From the NCBI GenBank assembly GCA_902773005.1, contig CACYCS010000096.1, forward strand, positions 1-41,329: DNA of 41,329 bases, written 5' to 3'. Under the pieces are notes generated by a model. That model ran no database searches, was not told the DNA's origin, and saw only the letters and a list, made by a program, of their open reading frames with translations. Source of the stretch: an uncultured Erysipelotrichaceae bacterium. GTDB lineage: Bacteria > Bacillota_I > Bacilli_A > RFN20 > CAG-826. The translations under genes were made by a program, and so were the position numbers. Below, piece after piece: positions 7,104 to 16,237 of this stretch (within the stretch, counting starts at the first letter, position 1; each line of letters opens with the position of its first letter).

Positions 7104-7726
7104 TAACGGAATAATTCCGCGAACTCGGCGATTGTCGTTTTCTTGGCCTCTCTTGAGTCGTCGTCGCGTGCAATGAGAACGGAGTCGATTCCGGCAGCCT
7201 CGGCGGCCTGCTCGTCCTGCAGCGAATCGCCTACATAAACGGGTCTGCGTTTTTCGCTTGCCCCAAGCATTTCCATCGCTAATAGAAGCGGCTCGGGATG
7301 GGGCTTACCATGCTTGAACATGTCGGAGCCGATGACGGCATCGACTTGGGCGTCGAGATGATAGAGGCTGAGCACCAAGCGGATGTGGTTAGATAGGTTT
7401 CCAGAGACTATTGCAACCTTCTTGTTACGCTTCCTGAGCTCCGAAATCAAATACACGGTGTCGCTGAATGGCTTTATGAGCGACAAAACCTCTTCGCTAT
7501 CCATGGCTATGGTGATGGCGTCCACCAAGGGTTTGAATTGTTCTTCGCGAACATGTTTCATTTCCGCGGCCTGAAGCAATGTGTGATGCATGAAAACCTC
7601 ACACTCGCGATCGGTCACTTCAATGCCAATAGCCCCGAAGCCTTTGCGAAATACCGGCTTCAAAGATTCCTTGGTGTCGAAAAGGGTTCCATCGAAATCC
7701 AATAGATAGGTGTCGTATTCTTTCAT
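7100..7726 (-). CDS. HAD-superfamily phosphatase, phosphoglycolate phosphatase-like
   Basis: Soluble haloacid-dehalogenase-type hydrolase of 208 residues. Motif I is LLDFDGTLFDT (nucleophile Asp and acid/base Asp), motif II is the VSGN segment, motif III is the Lys in GSDMFKHGKPHP, and motif IV is VGDSLQDEQAA. The small helical cap between motifs I and II is of subclass IA, as in Gph, PpaX and beta-phosphoglucomutases. The substrate cannot be told from sequence; pyrophosphate, phosphoglycolate or a sugar phosphate are all possible. The start overlaps the uvrB stop (ATGA at 7723-7726), so it is the last gene of the secA-prfB-yitT-uvrB operon. One possible role, by analogy with Gph, is clearing damaged-DNA products after repair, but that is only inference. 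Confidence 0.82.
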   Translation of the reverse strand: MKEYDTYLLDFDGTLFDTKESLKPVFRKGFGAIGIEVTDRECEVFMHHTLLQAAEMKHVREEQFKPLVDAITIAMDSEEVLSLIKPFSDTVYLISELRKRNKKVAIVSGNLSNHIRLVLSLYHLDAQVDAVIGSDMFKHGKPHPEPLLLAMEMLGASEKRRPVYVGDSLQDEQAAEAAGIDSVLIARDDDSREAKKTTIAEFAELFRY

Positions 7727-9705
7727 GAGTTCAAACTCGCTCTAGCCTCAAGGATGATATCCCTGAGCTCAGCAGCCCTTTCGAAATCGTATGCCTTGGC
7801 TGCTTGCCGCATTTGCTTCTCGAGATCGGCGATTCTCGCCTCGATCTCCTTGCGTGAGCTCTTCCCGTCGGAATTGATGAGGGATTTGATCTCATCATCG
7901 GAATTATGCATCGGCGGGCGGATCTCTTTGATGATTGTAGTGGGCACGATGCCGTTCTCTTCGTTATATGCTTCCTGAACGGCGCGGCGCCTCTCGGTTT
8001 CGGCGATGGCTTCATTCATGGAATCGCTGTAATAGTCGGCATACATCAAAACGAGTCCGTTGGCATTCCTCGCCGCGCGGCCAATGACTTGGATCAATGA
8101 ACGCGTCGAGCGGAGGAACCCTTCCTTATCTGCGTCGAGTATGCAGATGAGGGATACCTCTGGGATATCTAAGCCTTCTCGCAATAGGTTAATGCCTACG
8201 AGCACATCGTATTTTCCTTTGCGGAGCTGATAGATGATCTCGGTTCTCTCAAGGGTTTTGGTCTCGTTGTGCAGGTACGCAACCTTGATGCCGCGGTCTT
8301 TAAGATAAGCGGTCAGGTCCTCGGCCATCTTGATGGTCAGCGTGACGATCATGGTCCTCTCGTTACGCTCAATGCGCTTCTTGATCTCGGCCATGATATC
8401 GTCGATTTGACCGGTCGTTGGACGGACCTCAATTTTCGGATCGAGCAACCCCGTGGGTCGAATTATCTGCTCAACGACCTCATGATTGGCCTTCTCGAGC
8501 TCATAGTCTCCAGGGGTCGCGGAAGTGCAGATGACGTTAGTTGCCATCACCTTCTCAAACTCCTCGAAATTGAGCGGGCGGTTATCGAGGGCAGACGGCA
8601 GGCGGAATCCATATTCGACGAGCGTCTCCTTGCGGGAGCGATCTCCGTTGTACATACCCCTAACCTGAGGAATCGTTACATGGGATTCATCGATGAGCAG
8701 CAAATAGTCATCAGGCATGTAATCGATTAAGGAGAAAGGCCTTTGGCCGGGCTTTCGGCCATCGATGTGGCGCGAATAGTTCTCGATGCCAGGGCATCTA
8801 CCGAATTCGCGCATGCTCTCCATATCCTGGCGGGTGCGCATTTCAAGCCTCTCGGCCTCAAGGAGTTTTCCTTGGGCACGGAATTCGGCCAGCCTCTCTT
8901 CTAACTCAGCGGCGATGGTCACGCAGGCGGCGTCAATCCGCTTCTTGGTTGAGGCGTGATCATAGGCCGGAAAAATAGGATACGTGGCATACGTGCGTTG
9001 AATTTCGCCGGTTACGGCATCGACTTGGGCGATCTTTTCAACTTCATCCCCAAAGCAATCGATGCGGATGTAATAGTCGTGCGTTGCGGGAGCGATGTCG
9101 ATGATGTCGCCTCTTACGCGGAAGGTGCCGGGCTTTAGTTCTAGGTTGTTCCTGGTGTATTGGGCATCGATCAGATGCTGGAACAGTTGCTTGCGGTCTA
9201 ATTCCTCCCCTGCTCTGATCTCAAAGATCAAGCCTTTATATTCATTGGGGTCAGTTAATCCATATATCGCAGCGACGGAAGCGACGACGATGGTATCGCG
9301 CCTAGACAATATCGAATTCATCGCCGCGGTGCGCATCATGTCGATCTCCTCGTTCATGACCGCGTTCTTATCGATATAGGTGTCGCTTTTGGGGAGATAG
9401 GCTTCCGGCTGGTAGAAGTCGAAGTTCGAAATGAAATACTCGACCCTGTTCTCAGGGAATAGCTCTTTGAATTCGCCATAAAGCTGAGATGCCAAGGTCT
9501 TATTGTGCACCAAAACGAGGGTCGGGCGATTAAGCGCGGCGACGATATTGGCGTCAGTGAATGTTTTTCCGGTTCCCGTAGCGCCCAGAATGACTTGAAC
9601 TTGCTTGCCTTCCTCGACGCCTTTGAGGATCTTCTTGATGGCCTCAGGCTGATCGCCAGTCGGCTGGAATTTGGAGACTAACTTAAAGCGGTGCTCCTCA
9701 TTCAT
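7723..9705 (-). CDS. uvrB: Excinuclease ABC subunit B (UvrB)
   Basis: DNA damage-verification helicase of nucleotide excision repair. It is loaded by UvrA, and UvrC then cuts. Of the expected ~660 residues all are present: Walker A GATGTGKT at 41-48, the damage-gripping beta-hairpin (FYQPEAYLPKSDTYIDK), the helicase motif LLIDESHVTIPQ, TSATPGDYE, GRAARN and a C-terminal UVR domain (MRQAAKAYDFERAAELRD). The ATG at 9705 is used because AGGAAAG precedes it and homologous residues begin there; the longer frame to 9792 lies inside yitT. It overlaps yitT by 8 nt. uvrA is not in the window. No LexA box is visible before the operon. Confidence 0.96.
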   Translation of the reverse strand: MNEEHRFKLVSKFQPTGDQPEAIKKILKGVEEGKQVQVILGATGTGKTFTDANIVAALNRPTLVLVHNKTLASQLYGEFKELFPENRVEYFISNFDFYQPEAYLPKSDTYIDKNAVMNEEIDMMRTAAMNSILSRRDTIVVASVAAIYGLTDPNEYKGLIFEIRAGEELDRKQLFQHLIDAQYTRNNLELKPGTFRVRGDIIDIAPATHDYYIRIDCFGDEVEKIAQVDAVTGEIQRTYATYPIFPAYDHASTKKRIDAACVTIAAELEERLAEFRAQGKLLEAERLEMRTRQDMESMREFGRCPGIENYSRHIDGRKPGQRPFSLIDYMPDDYLLLIDESHVTIPQVRGMYNGDRSRKETLVEYGFRLPSALDNRPLNFEEFEKVMATNVICTSATPGDYELEKANHEVVEQIIRPTGLLDPKIEVRPTTGQIDDIMAEIKKRIERNERTMIVTLTIKMAEDLTAYLKDRGIKVAYLHNETKTLERTEIIYQLRKGKYDVLVGINLLREGLDIPEVSLICILDADKEGFLRSTRSLIQVIGRAARNANGLVLMYADYYSDSMNEAIAETERRRAVQEAYNEENGIVPTTIIKEIRPPMHNSDDEIKSLINSDGKSSRKEIEARIADLEKQMRQAAKAYDFERAAELRDIILEARASLNS

Positions 9706-10705
9706 CTTGGCTTTCCTCTTTCTTCTCGAGCAAATCTTTGTGGCGGATGCTGTGCTTGGAACGCTGGGCAAAAGGGATGAAGCCCTCGCCATTGATATTG
9801 GTGGAACGGGTGAAGGTCATAAACGCGGCGGGATCGATTTCGGCCATGAACGCTTGAAGCGCGGCGGCTTCGTCTTTGGCCATCGCGGCTTGAATCATCT
9901 TTCTTTCCGTTCCAGTGAAGCCGCCAAGGCAAGGATAAACCGTGGAACCCCTATCCAATTTGACGTGGATGAATTCCAGAGTCTCATCGACTTTGGAGGT
10001 TATGATGTTGCAGATGACGTAGGTATTCCCGGTGACGTAGACGACATGAATCGCTAGGGACGTGATAAGCGCGGAGGTGATGCCGATAAAGCCAAGGGGG
10101 ATGTTATTTGGAATCTCGAGGCGGAGCACCATGCCAAGTACGATAAGGGCGCCGTCAAAGGCAAAGGAGGACACCGATTCCTTGATCGGGGTGTGCTTTG
10201 CAAGGAGGTGACAGAGGATATCGAGGCCACCCGTGGATCCGTTTCCGAGGTAAGCGACCGCGACGCCTAACCCAACGAGCAACCCGCCGAAGATGCCGCA
10301 TAGGAATAGTCCGAGCATCGGTTCGTTCGGGATGTCCATCAGCGCTTTCGCAAGATAATCAATTGAGGGCAAGCGATAGAGAATCGCTAGGAATCCAGGA
10401 TAGGCGATCGTTGCAACAAGCGAGCGAAGCGCGAACTTCTTGCCGATGAAGAAGAAGCCGACGCCGAAAAGAAGTATCGATACGCCTCCGGTGACGATGT
10501 CGACCGCCATGAAGTCGCTGCCAGAAGCAGTGATGAAATGCTGAGCGATGATGCCAACCGCGGCGACGCCTCCGGTGACGAGTTCGCTTGGGACGATGAA
10601 AAGCGCGTCGCCCAAAGCAAGCAAGAACGAACCGAAAATCACAAGGCCGATGTTTTTCGCGGCCGTCAGGAGTTTCGAACGGTCGATCTTACTTTTTGGG
10701 CTCAT
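9698..10705 (-). CDS. YitT-family membrane protein (DUF2179)
   Basis: Multi-pass membrane protein of the YitT family (335 aa). Residues about 15-215 contain five or six hydrophobic segments, with the family motif ALGDALFIVPSELVTGGVAAVG near the start and a Gly-rich AYLGNGSTGGLDIL segment in the middle. The C-terminal ~90 residues form the soluble DUF2179 domain, with RGSTVYPCLGGFTGTERKMI. The physiological role is unsettled. The gene overlaps prfB by 17 nt and uvrB by 8 nt, so it is embedded in the secA operon. Confidence 0.85.
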   Translation of the reverse strand: MSPKSKIDRSKLLTAAKNIGLVIFGSFLLALGDALFIVPSELVTGGVAAVGIIAQHFITASGSDFMAVDIVTGGVSILLFGVGFFFIGKKFALRSLVATIAYPGFLAILYRLPSIDYLAKALMDIPNEPMLGLFLCGIFGGLLVGLGVAVAYLGNGSTGGLDILCHLLAKHTPIKESVSSFAFDGALIVLGMVLRLEIPNNIPLGFIGITSALITSLAIHVVYVTGNTYVICNIITSKVDETLEFIHVKLDRGSTVYPCLGGFTGTERKMIQAAMAKDEAAALQAFMAEIDPAAFMTFTRSTNINGEGFIPFAQRSKHSIRHKDLLEKKEESQDE

Positions 10706-11807
10706 CCTTCCTGGCCTCCATTTCGAGGTACGAATAGATGAACGGGTCGATGTCGCCGTCCATGACGCCTAGCACGTCGCCGGTTTCATGGCCCGTGCGA
10801 TGATCTTTGACCATGGTGTATGGCTGGAAGACATAGGACCTGATTTGGGAACCCCATTCGATGTTTTTCTGCTCGCCGATGATGGACTTGAGCTTGGATT
10901 CGCGCTCATCGAGCTTGATCTGCATCAAGCGGTCGGTAAGCATGCTCATGCAGGTTGCCTTGTTCATGAGCTGGGAGCGTTCGATTTGGCACTGAACGAC
11001 AATTCCAGTGGGGATATGCGTGATTCTGACCGCTGAGGAGACCTTGTTGACGTTTTGCCCGCCTGCACCTCCGGAGCGGTAGGTATCGACGCGAAGGTCC
11101 TTGGGATCGATCACGATGTCGCTGACCGCGCCGAATTCGGGGGTGACGTTAACGGAAGCAAAGGAGGTATGGCGTCTTGCGGCGGCGTCGAAAGGTGAGA
11201 TCCTGACCAAACGGTGGACCCCTTTCTCGCCTTTGAGCATGCCATAGGCATCGGTTCCGTTGATTTTGATGGTCGCCGATTTGATTCCGGCCTCATCGCC
11301 GTCTTCAATATCGAGCACCTGCAATTTGAAATTGTTTCTCTCGGCCCATCTGCCATACATGCGCATGAGCATGGAGGCCCAATCCTGCGCTTCGGTTCCG
11401 CCGGCGCCAGGATGGATTTCGATGGTGCAATTCAAGGCATCGTATTCGCCAGAGAAAAGGAGCTTGTGGCGGAGGTCCTCGCAGAAGGTGGATAGCTCGT
11501 TCTCCATCGAGGAGATGAGCTCAAGCACATCTGCATCGGATTCGGTGACTTCGGAAAGCAATGCCTTAATGTCATCGAAAGCGGAGGCGGCCTTTTGGTA
11601 GCGTTCCTTCTTTCCTTGAAGCGCGGCGAGGCGGCTTGAAACCGTCTTGGCCTTCGCTTGGTCGTTCCAGAAGCCTTCTTGGTTCTGTTCTGCCTCCAAA
11701 GAGGCGATTTCTGCATTGATTTTCGGAAGATCGAGGGAATCGCCTAGCTGGGAGACAAGCGTGCCTAATTCGTTGGCTTTTTGCTTAAGTTCTACTAGCT
11801 CAGTCAT
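10689..11807 (-). CDS. prfB: Peptide chain release factor 2 (RF2)
   Basis: Class I release factor that recognises UAA and UGA stop codons. Diagnostic features are the SPF anticodon-like tripeptide (VRISPFDAAARRH) and the catalytic GGQ loop (SGGAGGQNVNKVSSAV). The 372-residue frame is continuous from a normal ATG at 11807 with an AGGAACAGGG ribosome binding site. It therefore lacks the autoregulatory +1 frameshift (in-frame TGA near codon 25) seen in many bacteria. It lies 11 nt after secA, an arrangement conserved in Firmicutes. The presence of RF2 shows that UGA is a stop codon here. Confidence 0.97.
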   Translation of the reverse strand: MTELVELKQKANELGTLVSQLGDSLDLPKINAEIASLEAEQNQEGFWNDQAKAKTVSSRLAALQGKKERYQKAASAFDDIKALLSEVTESDADVLELISSMENELSTFCEDLRHKLLFSGEYDALNCTIEIHPGAGGTEAQDWASMLMRMYGRWAERNNFKLQVLDIEDGDEAGIKSATIKINGTDAYGMLKGEKGVHRLVRISPFDAAARRHTSFASVNVTPEFGAVSDIVIDPKDLRVDTYRSGGAGGQNVNKVSSAVRITHIPTGIVVQCQIERSQLMNKATCMSMLTDRLMQIKLDERESKLKSIIGEQKNIEWGSQIRSYVFQPYTMVKDHRTGHETGDVLGVMDGDIDPFIYSYLEMEARKDEPKK

Positions 11808-11818
11808 AATCCCTGTTC

Positions 11819-14344
11819 CTATTCAGCTTTGGGCGCGGAGGCTTCCTGAGGAGCAGGCTGTTCACCTTTGGCGGGTTCAGCCTGAAGGTCCTCTTTGGCA
11901 ACGGGCTTTTCCTCAAGCTCAGTTGCGGTGGCTTCGGAGACGTTGCCGGAAGCATTGGCCGCGGCGGTTTCGCCTTGCGGGGCAGCGGGCTGGGGCTGCG
12001 GCTTCACAATGCGAACGTTCATGAAGTTATAGACGCAGTCGACGGAGATGTTGGAATTCATCTCGCGGAAGAGCGAATAGCCTTCGTTGACGTAATCCTG
12101 AAGCGGGTTGGTATGCGCATAGGAGCGGAGGCCGATGCCTTCGCGGAGATGGGACATGGTGTCGATGTGCTTGGTCCAGTTGCGGTCGATGATGGTGAGC
12201 GAAACCTGACGCTCGATCTTATCGGCCTGCTCTTCATCCCAATCGGCACGCTTTTCGAGGTAGCGGGCATAGAGGAATTCGCCGAGGTCGTCTCCGCCTT
12301 CTTCGACGGTCGCCTCTTCGTAAGCCTTAGAGGGGAATTCGCCTTCGGGAACAAACGCTGGCTCAACCAATTTCTTGAGGGCCTCGCCGGAGATTAGGCC
12401 TTCGCCCTTACTGGAGGAAGCGGCTTTCTTGGCAAGGAATTCGCCGGTTTCATGGAAGAAGCTATGGACGAGTTCGGTGATGTCACCAGCAAGCATGATG
12501 GAGTCGCGGCGATCGTAGATGATCTGCCTCTGCTTGGCTAAGACGTCATCGTAATCGAGCAAGTTCTTACGGGTATCGAAGTTACGGCCTTCGATCTGCT
12601 TCTGAGCGTTGGTGACGACGTTTTGGATCATCTTGTTCTCGAGATGGTCATCGCCGAGCTGCTTGATGAAGAATTCGCGGCGAGCGTCATCGACGAACCT
12701 TCTCATGAGTTCGTCTTCAAAGCTCACGTAGAAGCGGGAATAGCCGGGGTCGCCCTGACGTCCAGAACGGCCGCGGAGCTGATTGTCGATACGGCGGGAT
12801 TCATGACGTTCGGTGCCCAAAACGCATAGACCTCCTAGCTCTTTTACGCCTTCGCCGAGTTTGATGTCGGTACCACGGCCTGCCATGTTGGTGGCCAGGG
12901 TGACTGCGCCACGCTCACCAGCATGGGAGATGATCTCAGCTTCGCGAGCCTGGTTTTTGGCGTTCAATACCTCATGGGGAATTCCTGCCTGGGTAAGAAG
13001 GGCGGAGATCTCTTCGTTGGATTCAACGGAGACGGTGCCGATCAATACCGGCTGGCCCTTTTCGTGGCGGGCCTTGACCTCTTCGACGAGGCCTTGGAGT
13101 TTGATCTTATGAGTGCCGTAGATGTAGTCATTGTCATCGATACGCTGGATGGGCCTATTGGTAGGAATGACGATGACCTTCATGTTGTAGATCTTCTCGA
13201 ATTCCTCTTCCTCGGTCTTGGCGGTACCGGTCATGCCCGACATCTTCTTGTAAAGACGGAAGAAGTTCTGATAGGTGATGGTGGCCAAAACGGTGGTTTC
13301 CTGTTTGATTTCCACGCCTTCTTTGGCCTGAATCGCCTGCTGAAGGCCGTCATTATATTCGCGGCCCTTCATGATACGGCCAGTGAACTGGTCGATGAGT
13401 TGGATCTGCCTTTCGGAGTCGACCATGTATTCGACGTCGCGATGCATGATGTAGTTCGCTTTGAGGGCTTGGTGGATGCGGTGGACGAGTTCTTGGTTCT
13501 CGGGATCGTAAAGGTTCCTGATGCCGAACATCCTCTCGGCTTTGTTGTTGCCTTCGTCGGTGAGGTTCGCGGTCTTGGTTTTGATGTCGACGGTGAAGTC
13601 GCGGTTGTTGCGAAGGGTTTTGACGAACCTGTCGGCGACCATGTATTGGGACGCGGCAGACTTCTGGCCGCCAGAAATGATAAGCGGGGTACGGGATTCA
13701 TCGATTAGGACGGAGTCAGCTTCGTCGATGACGGCGTACTTCAATCCGCGAAGGACGCGATTATCAAGCGACTGGGTCATGTTGTCGCGCAGATAGTCGA
13801 AGCCAAGCTCCGAGTTGGTCGTATAGGTGATATCGCAGAGGTATGCTTCTTTCTTTTCGGAAGCAGTCTTGGACGCGAGGTTCACGCCGACGGTAAGTCC
13901 GAGGAAGCGATAGATATTGCCCATCCACTCGGCATCACGGGAAGCAAGGTACTCGTTGACGGTGACGACGTGTACGCCGTTGCCGGTCAACGCGTTAAGG
14001 TAAACAGCCATGGTCGCGGTAAGGGTCTTACCTTCACCGGTCCTCATCTCGGCAACGTTGCCATCATGCAAGACGAGAGCCCCGATAATCTGAACCTTGA
14101 AGGGGAATTGCTTGATAGCGCGGTAAGCACCTTCACGAGCAACGGCGAACGCCTCGATCTTGATGTCGTCGAGTTTTTTCCCGTTCTTCAAAGCTTCTTT
14201 GAATTCCGCGGTTTTAGCGCGAAGTTCATCGTCGGTCATGGCGCGCATCGTATCTTCTAAAGCGATGACGCGATCAGCCTCTTTGGCATAGCGATTCAAT
14301 TCCCGTTTTTCTAAACGGAAGATGGTTTCAATGATATTAGCCAC
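11819..14344 (-). CDS. secA: Preprotein translocase ATPase SecA
   Basis: Motor ATPase that pushes secreted proteins through SecYEG. Motifs include the Walker A MRTGEGKTLTAT, the Walker B VIDEADSVLID, the preprotein cross-linking domain and the helicase motifs NMAGRGTDIKLG and GRSGRQGDPG. The start is a GTG at 14344 (V-A-N-I-I-E, the usual SecA beginning), preceded by GAGGAG at the right spacing. A longer frame to 14407 is not homologous. The C-terminus lacks the cysteine-rich SEC-C zinc motif; instead it ends in an Ala/Glu/Pro-rich acidic tail of about 60 residues. It is the first gene of the secA-prfB-yitT-uvrB-HAD operon and has a strong promoter upstream. Confidence 0.97.
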   Translation of the reverse strand: MANIIETIFRLEKRELNRYAKEADRVIALEDTMRAMTDDELRAKTAEFKEALKNGKKLDDIKIEAFAVAREGAYRAIKQFPFKVQIIGALVLHDGNVAEMRTGEGKTLTATMAVYLNALTGNGVHVVTVNEYLASRDAEWMGNIYRFLGLTVGVNLASKTASEKKEAYLCDITYTTNSELGFDYLRDNMTQSLDNRVLRGLKYAVIDEADSVLIDESRTPLIISGGQKSAASQYMVADRFVKTLRNNRDFTVDIKTKTANLTDEGNNKAERMFGIRNLYDPENQELVHRIHQALKANYIMHRDVEYMVDSERQIQLIDQFTGRIMKGREYNDGLQQAIQAKEGVEIKQETTVLATITYQNFFRLYKKMSGMTGTAKTEEEEFEKIYNMKVIVIPTNRPIQRIDDNDYIYGTHKIKLQGLVEEVKARHEKGQPVLIGTVSVESNEEISALLTQAGIPHEVLNAKNQAREAEIISHAGERGAVTLATNMAGRGTDIKLGEGVKELGGLCVLGTERHESRRIDNQLRGRSGRQGDPGYSRFYVSFEDELMRRFVDDARREFFIKQLGDDHLENKMIQNVVTNAQKQIEGRNFDTRKNLLDYDDVLAKQRQIIYDRRDSIMLAGDITELVHSFFHETGEFLAKKAASSSKGEGLISGEALKKLVEPAFVPEGEFPSKAYEEATVEEGGDDLGEFLYARYLEKRADWDEEQADKIERQVSLTIIDRNWTKHIDTMSHLREGIGLRSYAHTNPLQDYVNEGYSLFREMNSNISVDCVYNFMNVRIVKPQPQPAAPQGETAAANASGNVSEATATELEEKPVAKEDLQAEPAKGEQPAPQEASAPKAE

Positions 14345-14371
14345 GTTAATCTCCTCAAAAACAGCCCGATA

Positions 14372-14400
14372 ATCATACCATTTGTAAAAATGGTAGGCAA
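14372..14400 (-). promoter_or_regulatory. secA operon promoter, extended -10 with palindromic spacer
   Basis: On the minus strand TTGCCT (14400-14395) and TATGAT (14377-14372) are 17 nt apart, and the -10 is extended (TGG before TATGAT). An 8-bp inverted repeat TACCATTT-TTAC-AAATGGTA (14395-14376) fills the spacer and overlaps the -10, the usual place for an operator. It is not followed by a T-run, so it is unlikely to be a terminator. Confidence 0.6.
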
Positions 14401-14407
14401 CGAGCAT

Positions 14408-15049
14408 TCATGCGCGCCTAAAGAAGGTCTTGGACATTACCAAAACCTCAATTTTCCTTGCCCCATGTTTTTGAAGCAGACTGATGCACGCTTTGATGGT
14501 GGATCCCGTCGTGTAAACGTCATCCACGAGCAGGATTTTCTTATCCCTTACATTCACCTTAGGAATCCACCCTATGATTTTGCCGACTTTCTGGCGTTCT
14601 TTTGCTGAAAGGTCAGACTGCTTGGATTCCGCGAATTTCGACAAGGGGTTCAACATTTTTAGGCCCAAGTCCCTGCACATGGCCACCACTTGGTTGAATC
14701 CTCTGGCGTCGTTATGCGATTGCGAAGAAGGGGTCGGGACGATGTAAAAATCGTGGTACCTCGCCTTGATATAGGGAGCGGCGAAATAAAAGAAAACAGG
14801 ATAAAGTTCATAGTCGCCGCATCCCTTGAACTTATAGAGCGTGGATTTGATGTCGCCCCCATATTCATAAAGCGCTAAGCAACGAACGTTCCCAACTTTC
14901 CAGCGGATCCATTGGGGCTCAAATTGCTCAAAGCACTTCCTGCAGATCGGAGGATTATCGCCCAAAAAGTAACGGAGGGAGTTCATCTTAATCCGCTGGA
15001 AGCATATTTTGCAGAAAGGTGTTGCAGTATTCGATTTCAGAAATTGCAT
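14408..15049 (-). CDS. comFC: ComF-family phosphoribosyltransferase-like protein (ComFC)
   Basis: Competence-associated protein of 213 aa. It has an N-terminal four-cysteine zinc site (C13, C16, C36, C39) and a C-terminal type I phosphoribosyltransferase fold, with the PRPP motif ILLVDDVYTTGST. ComFC is needed for single-stranded DNA import or processing during natural transformation, together with ComFA. The start at 15049 is supported by GAGG upstream and by the need to include the first CxxC pair, so the gene overlaps comFA by 62 nt. An ATG at 14986, just after the comFA stop, would lose half the zinc site. No other competence genes are in the window. Confidence 0.88.
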   Translation of the reverse strand: MQFLKSNTATPFCKICFQRIKMNSLRYFLGDNPPICRKCFEQFEPQWIRWKVGNVRCLALYEYGGDIKSTLYKFKGCGDYELYPVFFYFAAPYIKARYHDFYIVPTPSSQSHNDARGFNQVVAMCRDLGLKMLNPLSKFAESKQSDLSAKERQKVGKIIGWIPKVNVRDKKILLVDDVYTTGSTIKACISLLQKHGARKIEVLVMSKTFFRRA

Positions 15050-16154
15050 TTTTCATCGCCTCGCTTTCTTTATCTGCCAAGAAAATCACTTCCCCATCTG
15101 GCGCTTCATTCTTTCGCCCGGCACGCCCTGCGATTTGGATTAGGGCCGCGGCGTTATAGATAGGGGAATCTGCTTCAAAAACGATCACCTGCAAGTTCGA
15201 AACGGTTACGCCTCGCTCCAAAACTGCAGTCGTGATGAGATAGTCGTATTTCCGTTGTTTGAACGCTTGGATGATTTCGGTTCTATCTTCGCGCTTGGAG
15301 TTCACGTAATTCCCTTTGGGGCAGGCTGCGGAAAGGATTCGATAAAGTGAAACCGAAAGATCGATTTTTGGCACGAAAACGAATACAGGTCTCCCCTCTT
15401 TTTGAAAAGCGTGCAGTGTTTTGATGAGGTAAAAGATCTTGAGATAGCCTTGTTTGAGGACGTTTTTGGGAACGGGAATCGGGTGCTTATGAAACCTTGT
15501 GTGAAGGGTTAGCATCTGATGCCCAGGCGAACGGAAGGTCTGCACCACTTCTTTCGATGGGGTTGCTGACATCATTAAGCAATGACCGCGGAGCGCTTGC
15601 TTAAACACGCCTTCTAAAACATCGTTCCCTTTATAAGGAAAGGCGTCTATCTCATCCATCACGATAAGATCAAAGTAATTCGGATAACGGAATAACTGAT
15701 GGGTGGTCAGGATAACGCAATCGCCAACCAGAACGTCGTGATGTCCTCCATACACGGCGACGATATTGTTATATGGAAAGGCATCGTGGAGCCTTTCGTA
15801 TAATTCGATTACGACGTCTCGGCGAGGCAACGCGAATCCTACGTGCATCCCCTTTTCCATCGCATATCGGATTACTGCATAAGAGATTTCCGTCTTGCCA
15901 GATCCGCATACGGCATATACAAGTGTGTCGACTCCTCTTTGAAAGTTCTTCACGATTTGGTCGGATAGGTTTTGCTGCTCTTCCGACAAGCTATAGTTCA
16001 AACGAAGGATAACGCGCTTCGGCTTGTCGACATCTTGCTCCACCATCGCGCCTGAAAAACCGATGCATTTTCTGCAATACGGTTTTCCGTTCAAATGACC
16101 CACAAAGCGTGGGTTCCTATTCCCGCAACGCGGGCAAATAAAATTGGTCTCCAC
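14988..16154 (-). CDS. comFA: DEAD-box DNA translocase ComFA
   Basis: Superfamily 2 ATPase that helps pull transforming single-stranded DNA into the cell. The N-terminal zinc finger uses C7, C10, C27 and C30. The helicase core shows Walker A GSGKT (84-88), motif II DEID in LIVMDEIDAFPYKG, motif III SATPS and motif VI QIAGRAGRKNE. The protein has 388 residues, somewhat shorter than the B. subtilis protein. The start is a GTG at 16154 without a clear ribosome binding site. The upstream operon is closed by a terminator at 16183-16216. It overlaps comFC in the next frame. Confidence 0.92.
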   Translation of the reverse strand: METNFICPRCGNRNPRFVGHLNGKPYCRKCIGFSGAMVEQDVDKPKRVILRLNYSLSEEQQNLSDQIVKNFQRGVDTLVYAVCGSGKTEISYAVIRYAMEKGMHVGFALPRRDVVIELYERLHDAFPYNNIVAVYGGHHDVLVGDCVILTTHQLFRYPNYFDLIVMDEIDAFPYKGNDVLEGVFKQALRGHCLMMSATPSKEVVQTFRSPGHQMLTLHTRFHKHPIPVPKNVLKQGYLKIFYLIKTLHAFQKEGRPVFVFVPKIDLSVSLYRILSAACPKGNYVNSKREDRTEIIQAFKQRKYDYLITTAVLERGVTVSNLQVIVFEADSPIYNAAALIQIAGRAGRKNEAPDGEVIFLADKESEAMKNAISEIEYCNTFLQNMLPAD

Positions 16155-16169
16155 ACTTATTAATTGCTG

Positions 16170-16216
16170 TCAAAATCGAAAAACGCTCCTACTTTTTTCA
16201 AAAAGTGATGGAGCGT
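16170..16216 (-). terminator. Terminator of the prfA-prmC-tsaC/rpiB operon
   Basis: On the minus strand ACGCTCC pairs with GGAGCGT (16216-16210 with 16189-16183). An inner ACTTTTT/AAAAAGT stem extends the hairpin, and TTTTTCGATTTT follows. It begins about 20 nt after the stop at 16238 and separates this operon from comFA. Confidence 0.85.
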
Positions 16217-16237
16217 CAGTGGTTTTGATGACCGATT

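Noticed and set aside
10689..11807. Programmed +1 frameshift expected in prfB
   Set aside because: Checked near codon 25; the frame is continuous with no in-frame TGA and no CTTTGA signal.
14376..14395. Hairpin as a terminator for comFC
   Set aside because: The stem overlaps the secA -10, and no T-run follows on the minus strand, so an operator or chance palindrome is more likely.
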